A stretch of DNA of 48,103 nt from Chloroflexota bacterium (GCA_028875655.1 JAPPCX010000105.1:1-48103); one strand, 5' to 3'. Positions 23,564 through 32,055 are shown, numbered from the stretch's first letter. Notes: generated by a model from the sequence alone, not told the origin. Numbers and translations are program-made.

Positions 23564-23861
23564 CCCAAATCCCCGCCCGCCGTCGTTGCCACGGAACCCT
23601 CGCCGACGATAGCGAAATCACCTCATAGGTCCCGAGGCCACTCACGCGTACCCAGTTTGATCGTTGGTGGTTTGGACGGCTGAGATGTAGACACCGTCAT
23701 TCCCGCGAAAGCGGGAATCCAGTAACCCAATGTGTCAAAACACCGCTGCCGTTCCCTTGTCCTTTGGGTTTCTGGGCTCCTGCTTCGCGGGGGCAACGAT
23801 CTATGGGATTCCGTAGTGTGTGCCTACGACAAACTGGGTACGCGTAAGGCCGAGGCCATTG
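23564..23861. other. Gene-free stretch with dispersed repeats
   Basis: It holds an inverted copy of a CAAACTGGGTACGCGT repeat (23642-23660), a palindromic repeat (23695-23722) and a second, direct CAAACTGGGTACGCGT copy (23829-23846). No convincing gene is seen. Confidence 0.7.
23695..23722. repeat. Dispersed palindromic repeat, copy 3
   Basis: CGTCATTCCCGC, GAAA, GCGGGAATCCAG; the same as copy 2 over its whole length. Confidence 0.85.
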
Positions 23862-23891
23862 TTGACACTGCCCGGCTAGTAGTGGTAGGGT
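23862..23891 (+). promoter_or_regulatory. Promoter of the candidate nuclease gene
   Basis: TTGACA (23862-23867), 18 bp, TAGGGT (23886-23891). The -35 lies 16 bp after a CAAACTGGGTACGCGT repeat, exactly as at the ilv promoter (42502-42507). An AGGTGA ribosome-binding site precedes ATG 23921. Confidence 0.5.
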
Positions 23892-23920
23892 GGCGCACGT
23901 TAAAGATCAGGTGATCTATT

Positions 23921-24652
23921 ATGCCGATTCAGGGCCGGACAACTCAGTGGATGCAGGTCGTATCCGCTCTCCAACAACTCGGCGGTATCGCCACGCTGTC
24001 GCAGCTAACTCGCCATCTCCTCGCGCCAAGCGGGGATGCGACCAACTGGGCGACCAGAACCCCAGAGGCAACGATACGCCGCATCGTGCGAAATACGCCC
24101 GACCACATCCACGTGCTCAAACCCGGCCTGTACTGCCAGCGAGAGCTGGCGTCAAGATACGAAGACGAATACAGCCTACCGGATGAGGGCGATGCGCCGC
24201 TCAACGTCACGGAACGGAACCACTGGTACTATCAAGGCTTGCTGCTGGAAATCGGCAACCGGCGTGACTACAACACCTACGTGCCAGCCCAAGATAGGAA
24301 CCGCACCTATGGCAATGAAAAACTCGGCGAAATCTGCGGCACAACAAGATTACCCAACTTCGGCTACCAACAATTTGTACGCCGGGCAAGGACGGTGGAT
24401 GTCATCTGGTTCAACCGACGCGATATGCCCACCAATCTGTTCGAGGTCGAATTTTCCACCGATATGCTGAACTCGCTGACGAAATTCAACGAACTACGTG
24501 ATTTCTATACCCAATTCAGCATCGTTGCTCCGCCACATCGGAAAAGCCACTTTGAAGACCGGATCGACATGGACACGTTTCACGAAATCCGCCGGCGCGT
24601 AACGTTCATCAGCACCGACCAAATCGACAAAGAGAGCATTCCAACGAGGTAG
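23921..24652 (+). CDS. Candidate winged-helix restriction-type nuclease
   Basis: The 243-residue protein has an N-terminal winged-helix-like domain (about residues 8-73: LQQLGGIATLSQLTRHLL ... ATIRRIVRNTP ... KPGLYC). A domain resembling the PD-(D/E)xK nuclease core follows: LLEIGNRRDYNTYVP (helix with Glu about 110), TVDVIWF with Asp160, and LFEVEFS with Glu175-Val-Glu177. The third residue is Glu instead of the usual Lys, so catalysis is uncertain. The layout resembles stand-alone restriction endonucleases. No methyltransferase is adjacent. AGGTGA supports ATG 23921. A zinc-ribbon gene follows four bases after the stop. GC content looks lower than in the flanking housekeeping genes, which suggests transfer. 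The nuclease role is inference. Confidence 0.55.
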   Translation: MPIQGRTTQWMQVVSALQQLGGIATLSQLTRHLLAPSGDATNWATRTPEATIRRIVRNTPDHIHVLKPGLYCQRELASRYEDEYSLPDEGDAPLNVTERNHWYYQGLLLEIGNRRDYNTYVPAQDRNRTYGNEKLGEICGTTRLPNFGYQQFVRRARTVDVIWFNRRDMPTNLFEVEFSTDMLNSLTKFNELRDFYTQFSIVAPPHRKSHFEDRIDMDTFHEIRRRVTFISTDQIDKESIPTR

Positions 24653-24656
24653 TGAA

Positions 24657-24881
24657 ATGGACCCCGAAAATACCGGAACCCTGCCAAAGTACGCTTGCAA
24701 AGAATGCGGCAGCGTTAATGTCAGAAGCGACTTCAACGGGTACGACATCTTCATCGCGCAAGGCGACAAACTCCTGAACATTGGAGACGAGCATTTGGAG
24801 CCATTAGTCCAAGGGTTGTTCTGTTTGGAGTGCGACGAGGAGCTACCCGTGGAATCTGTTGACGACCTAAAGATTGAGTAG
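24657..24881 (+). CDS. Small zinc-ribbon-like protein
   Basis: This 74-residue protein has two Cys pairs, YACKECGS near residue 14 and LFCLECDEE near residue 55, a spacing that fits a zinc ribbon. It is acidic and has no other recognisable domain. It starts four bases after the stop of the candidate nuclease and is surely co-transcribed, so it may be its partner, for example a DNA-binding or regulatory subunit. Confidence 0.6.
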   Translation: MDPENTGTLPKYACKECGSVNVRSDFNGYDIFIAQGDKLLNIGDEHLEPLVQGLFCLECDEELPVESVDDLKIE

Positions 24882-24926
24882 GCAGGCGGCAAAACCCCGT
24901 CGCTGCATACGTGGACGCCGGCCATC

Positions 24927-26372
24927 ATGCCCGCCCCACCCCGCATCCTCCTCACCGGCGCAACCGGTTACGTCGGCGGCCGGCTGCTCAAAACACTGGA
25001 AGCGCGCGGCTACTCTGTCCGCTGCCTCGCCCGTCGGCCGGCAAACCTCGCCGGCAAAGTCGCGGATACCACCGAAGTAGTGACGGGCGACCTGCTCGAC
25101 CCCGATTCCCTGAGCCACGCCATGGCCGGCATCGACGCGGCCTACTACCTCGTTCATTCCCTCGGTTCTTCCGGCGACTTTGAGGCGGGAGAAGCGGCCG
25201 GCGCGCAGAACTTCGCCGATGCCGCCCGCGCCGCCGGCGTATCGCGCATCATCTATCTGGGCGGTCTTGGCGCCGTCTCGGACACAACATCGCCCCATCT
25301 GCGCAGCCGCTGGCGGGTCGGCGACATCCTCCGCAGTTCCGGCGCAACGGTCATCGAGTTCCGCGCGTCTATCGTCATCGGTTCCGGCAGCGTGTCCTTC
25401 GAGATGGTGCGCGCCCTGGTGGAACGCCTGCCGGTGATGATTACGCCCCGCTGGGTCTCCGTCCCCGCCCAGCCCATCGCCATAACCGACCTGCTGGACT
25501 ACCTGCAAGCCGCCGTGGACGTGCTCGCGGACGGCAGCCGGATCTTCGAGATCGGCGGCGCGGACGTCGTATCCTACGGCGGCCTGATGCAGGAGTATGC
25601 CCGGCAGCGCGGCCTGCGCCGCCGGATGATTGCCGTTCCCGTGCTCACACCGCGGCTGTCCAGCCTGTGGCTGGGGCTGGTGACGCCCGTGTACGCCCGC
25701 ATCGGCCGCAAGCTGATTGACAGCCTGCGCCATGCCAGCATCGTGGCAAATCCCGCGCCGCCCGGCGCCTTTGGCATCCGGCCCATGGGCATTGCCGACG
25801 CCATCGCCACCGCCATCCGCAACGAAGACCGTGATTACGCGGCAACGCGCTGGTCCGATGCCCTGTCGTCCTCAGGCCAGGAGCGCGTTCGAGGCAACGT
25901 TCGCTTCGGTACGCGCTTGGTGGACACCCGCACGGCAACGGTTGCATCACCGCCCGATGCAGCCTTTGAGCCGGTGCGCCGCATCGGGGGCAGTACCGGC
26001 TGGTATTCCGCCAACACGCTCTGGAAGTTGCGGGGATTCCTGGACCTGCTGGCCGGAGGCGTCGGCGTCCGCCGGGGCCGGCGCCATCCCAGCGACCTGG
26101 CAGTCGGCGACACTGTGGACTGGTGGCGGGTGGAGAGCTACGAACCGGGCCGTCGGGTCAAGTTCTATGCCGAAATGCGCCTGCCCGGCCGCGCCTGGCT
26201 GGAGTTTGAGGTCACGCCAGCCCGCAACGGCGGCTCAATCATCCGCCAGACCGCCGAATTCGACCCCATCGGGTTGGCCGGGCTAATATACTGGTACGCG
26301 CTCTGGCCAGCCCATGCCTGCGTCTTTCGCGGCATGATACGCGGGATTGCCAAAGCCGGCGCTAGCAAATAG
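24927..26372 (+). CDS. NAD(P)-binding SDR-like protein with DUF2867 domain
   Basis: The 481-residue protein starts with an extended-SDR/NmrA-type Rossmann domain: RILLTGATGYVGGRLL, a GDLLDPDSL strand, YYLVHSLG, and YLGGLG. No classical YxxxK is obvious. The C-terminal part (about residues 320-480) is a DUF2867 lipid-cavity-like domain with GWYSANTLWKLRGFLDLLAGG, DLAVGDTVDWWRVE and a final IYWYALWPAHACVFRGM segment. Fusions of this type are common in actinobacteria and Chloroflexota; the reaction is unknown. ATG 24927 is the start nearest the Rossmann motif. It lies before the second flavin oxidoreductase gene. Confidence 0.85.
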   Translation: MPAPPRILLTGATGYVGGRLLKTLEARGYSVRCLARRPANLAGKVADTTEVVTGDLLDPDSLSHAMAGIDAAYYLVHSLGSSGDFEAGEAAGAQNFADAARAAGVSRIIYLGGLGAVSDTTSPHLRSRWRVGDILRSSGATVIEFRASIVIGSGSVSFEMVRALVERLPVMITPRWVSVPAQPIAITDLLDYLQAAVDVLADGSRIFEIGGADVVSYGGLMQEYARQRGLRRRMIAVPVLTPRLSSLWLGLVTPVYARIGRKLIDSLRHASIVANPAPPGAFGIRPMGIADAIATAIRNEDRDYAATRWSDALSSSGQERVRGNVRFGTRLVDTRTATVASPPDAAFEPVRRIGGSTGWYSANTLWKLRGFLDLLAGGVGVRRGRRHPSDLAVGDTVDWWRVESYEPGRRVKFYAEMRLPGRAWLEFEVTPARNGGSIIRQTAEFDPIGLAGLIYWYALWPAHACVFRGMIRGIAKAGASK

Positions 26373-26423
26373 TAAAATCTTGTTTATCCTGTCCATCCAT
26401 GCAAATCAAAGGTTTCAATTCCC

Positions 26424-27428
26424 ATGAAGTACGGCGTAACCCTCCTCCCCACCTCCTACGATTCCTTTCGCAAACACGTTCGCCTGGCCGAGTCGCTGGG
26501 GTTCGACTACATCGGTGTCGCCGATTCCCAATCGCTGTTCCGCGAACTGATAGTATCGCTGACGGTGGCGGCGATGGAGACGGAGCGGGTGCATATAGGC
26601 CCGTCGGTCAGCAACCCGCTGACCCGGCATCCGGCGGTGATGGCGTCGGCAATTGCCTCGCTGCACGAGCTGTCCGGCGGGCGGGCTTTCATGGGCATCG
26701 GCACCGGCGACTCGGCCATCCTGAACTTGGGCCTGCGGCCGGCCCGGCTGGCCGCCTTGCGCGAGTACGTCGGTGCTTTACGCTCGTTTATGTCAGGCGA
26801 GTCCGCCGAGTACCTGGGCAGGGAGGGGCACGTGCGCTGGAGCAAGGAACCGGCCCCCATCATGATGTCCGCCGAGGGGCCGCGCACGCTGCGCATCGCC
26901 GGCGAAATCGCCGACCGCGTGATGATTCACACCGGGTTGACGCCGGAGATTCTTGAGGACACCGTGGCCCACGTGCGCGCCGGCGAGTGGAACGTGGGCA
27001 AACCCCTGGGCTCCACCGAGATCTGGGCGTTCGCCAAGTGCAACATCGCGGACGACCATGCGCGCGCCATCGATGAGATAAAAATGGCCCTGGCCGCCAG
27101 CGCGCACCACGCATTTCGTTTCACGCTGGAGGGCAAGCACGTGCCGGAGGAGTTGCACGAGGCCATGATGGCGGTACAGGGCGAATACGTGCCCGCCGAG
27201 CACGAGCAGGTGGGGGATACCCGCAACGCCGCCATCAGCGACGAGTTCGGCGTCACCAACTACCTGGCCGACCGATTCGCGGTAGTCGGGACGCCGGACG
27301 AGTGCCGAGCCAAAGCGTCGCAGATAGCTGCATCGGGAGTGGACGTGCTGCAAATCACCGCCATCAGCCACGACCCCAGCGACATCATCCGCCGGTTCGG
27401 GAAGGAAGTAATCGCCCATATATCTTGA
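26424..27428 (+). CDS. LLM class flavin-dependent oxidoreductase (F420/Mer-like)
   Basis: The 334-residue protein belongs to the luciferase-like/methylenetetrahydromethanopterin-reductase-like group. Motifs are MKYGVTLLPTSYDSFRKHV, GFDYIGVADSQSLFRE, RVHIGPSVSNPLTRHP and the SGGRAFMGIGTGDSAILNLG loop; it ends near GVDVLQITAI. Such enzymes use F420 or FMN; the substrate is unknown. ATG 26424 begins right at the first strand, with no strong Shine-Dalgarno sequence. It follows the SDR/DUF2867 gene by 51 bp and may be co-transcribed. It is only distantly similar to the protein at 5775-6941. Confidence 0.87.
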   Translation: MKYGVTLLPTSYDSFRKHVRLAESLGFDYIGVADSQSLFRELIVSLTVAAMETERVHIGPSVSNPLTRHPAVMASAIASLHELSGGRAFMGIGTGDSAILNLGLRPARLAALREYVGALRSFMSGESAEYLGREGHVRWSKEPAPIMMSAEGPRTLRIAGEIADRVMIHTGLTPEILEDTVAHVRAGEWNVGKPLGSTEIWAFAKCNIADDHARAIDEIKMALAASAHHAFRFTLEGKHVPEELHEAMMAVQGEYVPAEHEQVGDTRNAAISDEFGVTNYLADRFAVVGTPDECRAKASQIAASGVDVLQITAISHDPSDIIRRFGKEVIAHIS

Positions 27429-28028
27429 GCGCCGCCTTTGTGCCATCTAACCGCCGTACAAATGACATCCTGCCATTGCGCCAACCCGCCCACACGTTCT
27501 ATCCTGATTGCGTCAGGTTCCCCGCAACGTGCTCGAGAACCGCGCGGGGTCGCCGCACTGCTAGCAGCGGCGTTCACCAAACTACGGAAACATAGCGAGG
27601 TGTCTAAACGGTTCGGGTCGCAAAACGGCCTGTCGGTATCTACAGCAGAATCGGTTCCCCAGGGGCCTATGGTCGTCTTATTCAGCGATTATGCTCCCGG
27701 AACCCGGCGGGTGTCACCACCGCCCCACGAGGGTCGCCTGCCCCCTTACCGTCATTCCCGCGAAAGAACGTCACCCCGTACTTGATACGGGGCGGGAATC
27801 CAGGCAGGGAAGGGACGACGCGGCCAGCACGTGGAAGCCTAGGACGCAAACTCTCTGCGCAAGCAAAAAAATAGTGTTGGCCGTGCTCCGACACGCAACC
27901 CGAACCACAACCTGACTCCAAAATCCGAAAACCCACGCTACCAGCCAAACGGAGGAACCCATCGAACCTGCTGTCCACAAACCTCCCTGAGAAAGGGCGT
28001 CCAAATGCCCCGCTTACCCCAAACCAAG
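27429..28028. other. Gene-free stretch with nested repeats
   Basis: Some open frames cross this 600-bp region, but none has a ribosome-binding site or recognisable product. It contains a palindromic repeat split by another palindrome (27750-27803). Confidence 0.65.
27750..27803. repeat. Dispersed palindromic repeat interrupted by a second palindrome, copy 4
   Basis: The left half CGTCATTCCCGCGAAAG and right half GGCGGGAATCCAGG of the common repeat are separated by a different palindrome whose arms are CCCCGTA and TACGGGG. One repeat seems to have inserted into or recombined with the other. Confidence 0.75.
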
Positions 28029-28030
28029 TA

Positions 28031-28052
28031 GGGGCGACCCATGGGTCGCCCC
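28031..28052 (-). terminator. Perfect 22-bp palindrome downstream of the ferredoxin gene
   Basis: GGGGCGACCC and GGGTCGCCCC are separated by only AT. It lies 24 bp beyond the ferredoxin stop. It belongs to the same family as 15362-15386 and 21101-21125. Confidence 0.6.
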
Positions 28053-28075
28053 AAGCCCACGGATTAGTGCCGGAA

Positions 28076-28300
28076 CTACGGGAACAGGATCTCCCCGGTT
28101 TCAGCGTCCTCCACCGTTATAGCGGTCACTGGGCAGTTTTCGGCGGCCTCAATGATCGTCTCTTCCGGGTCTCCGGCCGCATCCTTGACGTAGGATTGCC
28201 GATCCTCGTTGAGTCCAAAAGTGTTCTCGGCGAAGGTCTCGCACATCGCGTTGCCTACGCAGACGTTGTAGTCCACGGTGATTTTCAACTGTCGGGCCAT
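28076..28300 (-). CDS. One-cluster ferredoxin, P450-associated type
   Basis: The 74-residue ferredoxin has cluster ligands in VCVGNAMC and ENCPVTAI. In the first motif the usual CxxCxxC reads C-V-G-N-A-M-C, with Asn at the middle ligand position. This favours a [3Fe-4S] cluster or an unusual [4Fe-4S] cluster, as in ferredoxins that serve actinobacterial P450s. It would carry electrons from a reductase (not encoded here) to one or more of the nearby P450s. ATG 28300 has GGAGG upstream. The gene starts 75 bp after the stop of the P450 gene at 28376-29605, so they form an operon. Confidence 0.9.
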   Translation of the reverse strand: MARQLKITVDYNVCVGNAMCETFAENTFGLNEDRQSYVKDAAGDPEETIIEAAENCPVTAITVEDAETGEILFP

Positions 28301-28375
28301 TGGGGTAACCTCCTCATGGTTCAGAATAAATGCGGCAGTAATGACGGTCAGCAGCGGCGGCCGGTGGGTCTGACG

Positions 28376-29605
28376 CTATTGCATGCTGACGGGGAGATTC
28401 AACAGGGTTCGCTGCCCGACGCTGGGCCGGTATTCCAGCCGGTCGGGGTCGGTTTCCAGTTCGAACCCTTCAAAGCGGCGGGCCAACTCGGCAAAGGCTT
28501 CCTGCCCCTCCAGGCGTGCCAGCGTCGCGCCCAGGCAGTGATGCACCCCGCTGCCAAAGGCGACGTGGGGATTGGGATCGCGGGTTATGTCCATCCCGTC
28601 GGGGTCCTCAAACACTTCCGGATCACGGTTCGCGGATGAAATCACCCAGCGCACCCGGTCGTCCTTGCCCACTCTTTGCCCGTCCCCCATGTCGACGTCC
28701 TGCGTCGCCACCCGCTGTATCGACTTGAGCGGCGAGTCGTAGCGCAGCACCTCTTCGACGGCCCCAACGATGCGTCCCTCGGGGTCGGTGCGCAGCAGGT
28801 CGAATTGGTCGGAGTGTTGGGCGAACGCGAGGACGCCGTTGGAAACGAGGTCGTTGGTAGTCTCGTGCCCCGCGACCAGCAGGAGCAGAGCGTTCGCCAG
28901 CACCTCGTCGCGGGTGTACGCCCCCATGATTTCACCCTTGCAGATCACGGACAGCAGGTCGTCGCCGGGATCGCGTACCCGTTCCGCAACGATGGGGGCG
29001 AGATAATCGGTAACCGCCTGCACGCCGGCGGCATAGTCGCGGATGCGGCTGGGGTCGTTCCCGTCGAACCCGCACATCTGCCCGCAGAGTTCCTTGACGA
29101 AAGCGCGGTCGGTGGGCGGTATGTCCATCAGGCCGGCGATGATGCTGTAGGTCAGCGGCGTGGCGAAGTCATGCATCACGTCCATGCGGCCGGCGCCCTG
29201 CAACTCGTCCAGCAGGTCGTTGACGGTCTGCCGCACCAATGGACGCCAGGTTTCCATGGCTTTGGGCGTGAAGTAGCCATGCACCACCTTGCGCTTTTCC
29301 TTGTGCTTCGCCCCGTCGTTCTGGGTGAACCGGGCGGCCATCCAATGCCGCACCGCCGCGAACAGCTCCATGTCCTCTTCAGGTATGGTCGGCGCGGGCG
29401 GCCTGCTGTCGCGCAGCGCTACCTCGGACGAAAAGTATTCGGGATGCCGCGCCGTCCACACCAGCCGTTCGTAGCTGGTCACCACCCACATCTGGTACTG
29501 CTCGTTCCAGTGCACCGGCGCTTCCGACCGCCAGGCGCCGAAGTAGCCATAGGGGTCGCGGATGGCATCGGGCGCGAAGAGGTCATCGTGGGCGTGGTGA
29601 GGCAT
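28376..29605 (-). CDS. Cytochrome P450 (first of three paralogues)
   Basis: The 409-residue bacterial class I P450 has the oxygen-binding I-helix motif AGHETT, the ExxR motif in VEEVLRYDSP, and the heme-binding loop FGSGVHHCLGA with Cys357 as axial ligand. The N-terminus (MPHHAHDDLFAPDAIRDPYGYF) lacks a membrane anchor, so the protein is soluble. HGYFTPKAMETWRPLV is shared with the other two P450s in the window. Substrates may be steroids, terpenoids or fatty acids; this is unknown. ATG 29605 is the start with weak ribosome-binding site; the ferredoxin gene follows as probable redox partner. Confidence 0.93.
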   Translation of the reverse strand: MPHHAHDDLFAPDAIRDPYGYFGAWRSEAPVHWNEQYQMWVVTSYERLVWTARHPEYFSSEVALRDSRPPAPTIPEEDMELFAAVRHWMAARFTQNDGAKHKEKRKVVHGYFTPKAMETWRPLVRQTVNDLLDELQGAGRMDVMHDFATPLTYSIIAGLMDIPPTDRAFVKELCGQMCGFDGNDPSRIRDYAAGVQAVTDYLAPIVAERVRDPGDDLLSVICKGEIMGAYTRDEVLANALLLLVAGHETTNDLVSNGVLAFAQHSDQFDLLRTDPEGRIVGAVEEVLRYDSPLKSIQRVATQDVDMGDGQRVGKDDRVRWVISSANRDPEVFEDPDGMDITRDPNPHVAFGSGVHHCLGATLARLEGQEAFAELARRFEGFELETDPDRLEYRPSVGQRTLLNLPVSMQ

Positions 29606-29657
29606 GGAGGGACCCCGCTGTGGGCTGGCTGGTGGGCCGTAAAATTATCACACGCAC

Positions 29658-29666
29658 TGCTATAAT
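29658..29666 (+). promoter_or_regulatory. Extended -10 promoter of the hicB-like gene
   Basis: TGCTATAAT, a perfect extended -10. The same nine bases precede glmU and (on the minus strand) dnaG. Confidence 0.55.
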
Positions 29667-29710
29667 TCAAACGTCCGCACGCTTTAATCCCCCGTCGAGA
29701 GGTCGCAACC

Positions 29711-30004
29711 ATGGCCAAAATATCCATGCACATAACCGTCGAAGCTGAACCGCGGCGCGACCATTGGGCCTGCTTCGTACCGGAGTTCGGGTTCACCGTG
29801 TACGGCGAGACCCAAGGCGAGGCCAGGCAGGAAGTGAATGTCGCTCTGCAAGTTTTGATGGACAGTTTCCATGAAGACTTGGAGGCTATTGAGCGATTCC
29901 TGAAAAAGCGCAACGTGAGTTACAGCATCCAGCATGATGTTGAGCCGGAGCACCAATCCGTCGTGGTTGAAAAGAGTCATGCCGAGGTGCTCATTGCAGC
30001 ATGA
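29711..30004 (+). CDS. HicB-like antitoxin
   Basis: The 97-residue protein shows the partial RNase H-like fold of HicB antitoxins: MHITVEAE, then HWACFVPEFGFTVYGETQGEARQEVNVAL. No C-terminal DNA-binding domain is clear. The stop TGA overlaps an ATG (ATGA) that would start the toxin gene, which is broken (see 30001-30239). HicB proteins neutralise HicA mRNA interferases and repress their operon. The gene lies between P450 genes on the opposite strand, with its own promoter at 29658-29666. Confidence 0.7.
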   Translation: MAKISMHITVEAEPRRDHWACFVPEFGFTVYGETQGEARQEVNVALQVLMDSFHEDLEAIERFLKKRNVSYSIQHDVEPEHQSVVVEKSHAEVLIAA

Positions 30005-30239
30005 GCCAACTTTAAGCCAGCAAGAAATCATCGGGATATTTGCCCGGCTTGGCTTGAACGAAACGTACCACTCGGGAGAATACGTGGTCTATGAGGGTGA
30101 CCAAGGCGGTAGCATCCTGATCCACCTCAGAGCGCAGTGGGATAAAACCTTCAACGACCTCGCGCGTTAACTATCCATCATCGGCTTCAGCCGCGCGGAA
30201 GTGGAAGCGGCGCGCGAATCCCTCTACTCTGACCATTAA
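30001..30239 (+). pseudogene. Broken HicA-like toxin gene
   Basis: From ATG 30001 the frame stops after four codons. With one base shifted, a coherent frame reads PTLSQQEIIGIFARLGL ... SGEYVVYEGDQGG, as expected for a small HicA toxin. It is then cut by TAA at 30168-30170 and continues LSIIGFSRAEVEAARESLYSDH to 30239. The catalytic histidine of HicA (GSH motif) seems to be replaced (SGEY). The gene thus carries a frameshift, a nonsense codon and probably an active-site change, while the antitoxin frame is intact. Confidence 0.6.
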
Positions 30240-30253
30240 CCACCCACACAGAC

Positions 30254-30288
30254 AAAAAAGCCAGCAACCACGCAATGCGGCTGCCGGC
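30254..30288 (-). terminator. Intrinsic terminator of the second P450 gene
   Basis: On the minus strand GCCGGCAGC pairs with GTTGCTGGC and is followed by TTTTTT (30254-30259). It lies 33 bp beyond the stop codon. Confidence 0.8.
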
Positions 30289-30320
30289 CTTTATCTGACC
30301 GGTCGGCGTTTTTCCGTCGC

Positions 30321-31595
30321 CTACTTGGCGCTCGTCACCGTAACCGGCAGCGCCTCCACGGCGCGGAAGGTGAGCACGCGGTCATACTGCACGTCCTCCA
30401 CGGGGATTTCAAGCTCAACCTTGTCAAAGCGATTGGCCAGGTTGCGGAAGATCTCCTGCCCTTCCAGCCGGGCCAGCGTAGCTCCCAGGCAGTGGTGAAT
30501 GCCGCTGCCAAATGCCACGTGCTGATTCGGATACCGCTCGATGTCGAAGTCGTCCGCCCGGTCAAAGACCTTGGGATCTCGGTTCGCTCCGGGAATGAAC
30601 CAACGTACCCGGTCGTTCTTGTTGATCTGCTGGCCGTTCAGTTCGATGTCATCCATGGCGATGCGCTGGATGGACCGCACCGGCGAGTCGTAGCGCAGGG
30701 CCTCTTCGGTGGCCCGCACCGTCTTGCCCTCCGGATCCGACTTGAGAATGGCCCACTGGTCCGGATGCTGAGTGAACGCCAGCGTGCCGTTGCAGATCAG
30801 GTTGATGGTCGTCTCATGCCCCGCGGACAGCAGCAGCATGATGTTGTTGATGGTCATTTCGCGAGTGAAAACGCCCTTCCTCTCGCCTTCGCACACCACC
30901 ATCATCAGGTCCAGCGAGTCGAAGTTCTCGGGGTTCTGCATCCGGTCCTCGACCATGGGCGCGATGAAGTCCTGGAGGTTCTGCACAGCCTGGCTCAGGG
31001 GCCTCATGCGGTCGGGTCCCTCGCGGTTGAGGAAACGCAGGTCCTTGGCCAGTTCACGCAGGCGGGGTCGCTCGCTGTCTGGGATGCCGAGCATTCGGGC
31101 GATAACCAGCAGGGGCAACGGAGTGGCCAGGTCGGCCATCACGTCCATGCGACCCTTCTCTTCCACGGCGTCCAGCAGTTCGTCGATAGCGGACTGCACC
31201 AAAGGACGCCACATCTCGATGCTCTTGGGGGTGAAGTAGCCGTGCATCACGCGCCGCATATCGACGTGGTCGGAGCCGGACATCTCGGGATTGTAGCGCC
31301 GCTGGTCGTGCTGGATGAACCGGGACACCTGCCACTTCTTGATGAAGTTGTACAGTTCCATGTCGTCTTCGTCGATGGCGGGATTCGGCGGCTTCGTATC
31401 CCGCGCGTACACGCTGGAAGAAAAGGCCTCGGGATGGCGGGTTACCCAGACCAGATGCTCCCATGAGGTGATCATCCAGACGTCGAGTTCCTCGTTGTAA
31501 TATACCGGCTGGTGCTCACGCAGCCGATTGTAGAAGTCATACGGCTTGTAGATGGCTTCCAGCGAAAACGGATTGTCGTTGAACGTCGTGACCAT
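30321..31595 (-). CDS. Cytochrome P450 (second paralogue)
   Basis: The 424-residue P450 starts MVTTFNDNPFSLEAI and is closely related to the one at 32091-33377. It has AGHETTINLICNGTLAF (I helix), the ExxR motif in TEEALRYDSPV and the heme loop FGSGIHHCLGA with Cys369. It is soluble, with no membrane anchor. An intrinsic terminator follows, so the gene forms a single transcription unit. It probably depends on the ferredoxin at 28076-28300 or a host ferredoxin. ATG 31595 has only a weak Shine-Dalgarno sequence (GGAGG lies within about 13 bases). The substrate is unknown. Confidence 0.93.
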   Translation of the reverse strand: MVTTFNDNPFSLEAIYKPYDFYNRLREHQPVYYNEELDVWMITSWEHLVWVTRHPEAFSSSVYARDTKPPNPAIDEDDMELYNFIKKWQVSRFIQHDQRRYNPEMSGSDHVDMRRVMHGYFTPKSIEMWRPLVQSAIDELLDAVEEKGRMDVMADLATPLPLLVIARMLGIPDSERPRLRELAKDLRFLNREGPDRMRPLSQAVQNLQDFIAPMVEDRMQNPENFDSLDLMMVVCEGERKGVFTREMTINNIMLLLSAGHETTINLICNGTLAFTQHPDQWAILKSDPEGKTVRATEEALRYDSPVRSIQRIAMDDIELNGQQINKNDRVRWFIPGANRDPKVFDRADDFDIERYPNQHVAFGSGIHHCLGATLARLEGQEIFRNLANRFDKVELEIPVEDVQYDRVLTFRAVEALPVTVTSAK

Positions 31596-32022
31596 TGGTG
31601 AAAACCTCCGGTGTGAATCTGTGGAACCGGCGGGCCGGCAGAACCCCGCCCCTGTGCAATGCCGCCATTATACGGATTTGCCCGGCCTATGCCAAATCCC
31701 GCGACGATTCCCTCTACCGCGTCGCCGCCGCCACCTTGAACACGCCGTCGTATTGGGCCGAGGTCAACCAACCGGTCATCGTTCACCGTCGCCGTCAGGG
31801 TGACAGACTGCGCTAGCGCGGGGGGCGGCTACGAAAGTATGATCGTTAAAACGGCCAGGCTCGGCAGCAACGCCGCCAGCATGGCCCATCGCATTTCGGA
31901 AAACCTGGATTGCAAGTTCATGCCAAAACCAACTCACCCAACCGAATATCGCCGCCTGATTCGGGTAAGCGCTTTACCCCAATCCTGTAAATCCCAAAAT
32001 CCCGTAAATCCTGATTCAGACC
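31596..32022. other. Intergenic region between two P450 genes
   Basis: About 430 bp upstream of the second P450 gene without a convincing gene. It should contain that gene's promoter, but I could not fix one. Nothing else was recognised. Confidence 0.6.
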
Positions 32023-32055
32023 AAAAAACCGGGGCAGGTTGCAGCCCGCCCCGGT
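32023..32055 (-). terminator. Intrinsic terminator of the third P450 gene
   Basis: On the minus strand ACCGGGGC pairs with GCCCCGGT over a 12-base loop and is followed by a run of T (32023-32028). It lies 36 bp beyond the stop. Confidence 0.85.
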
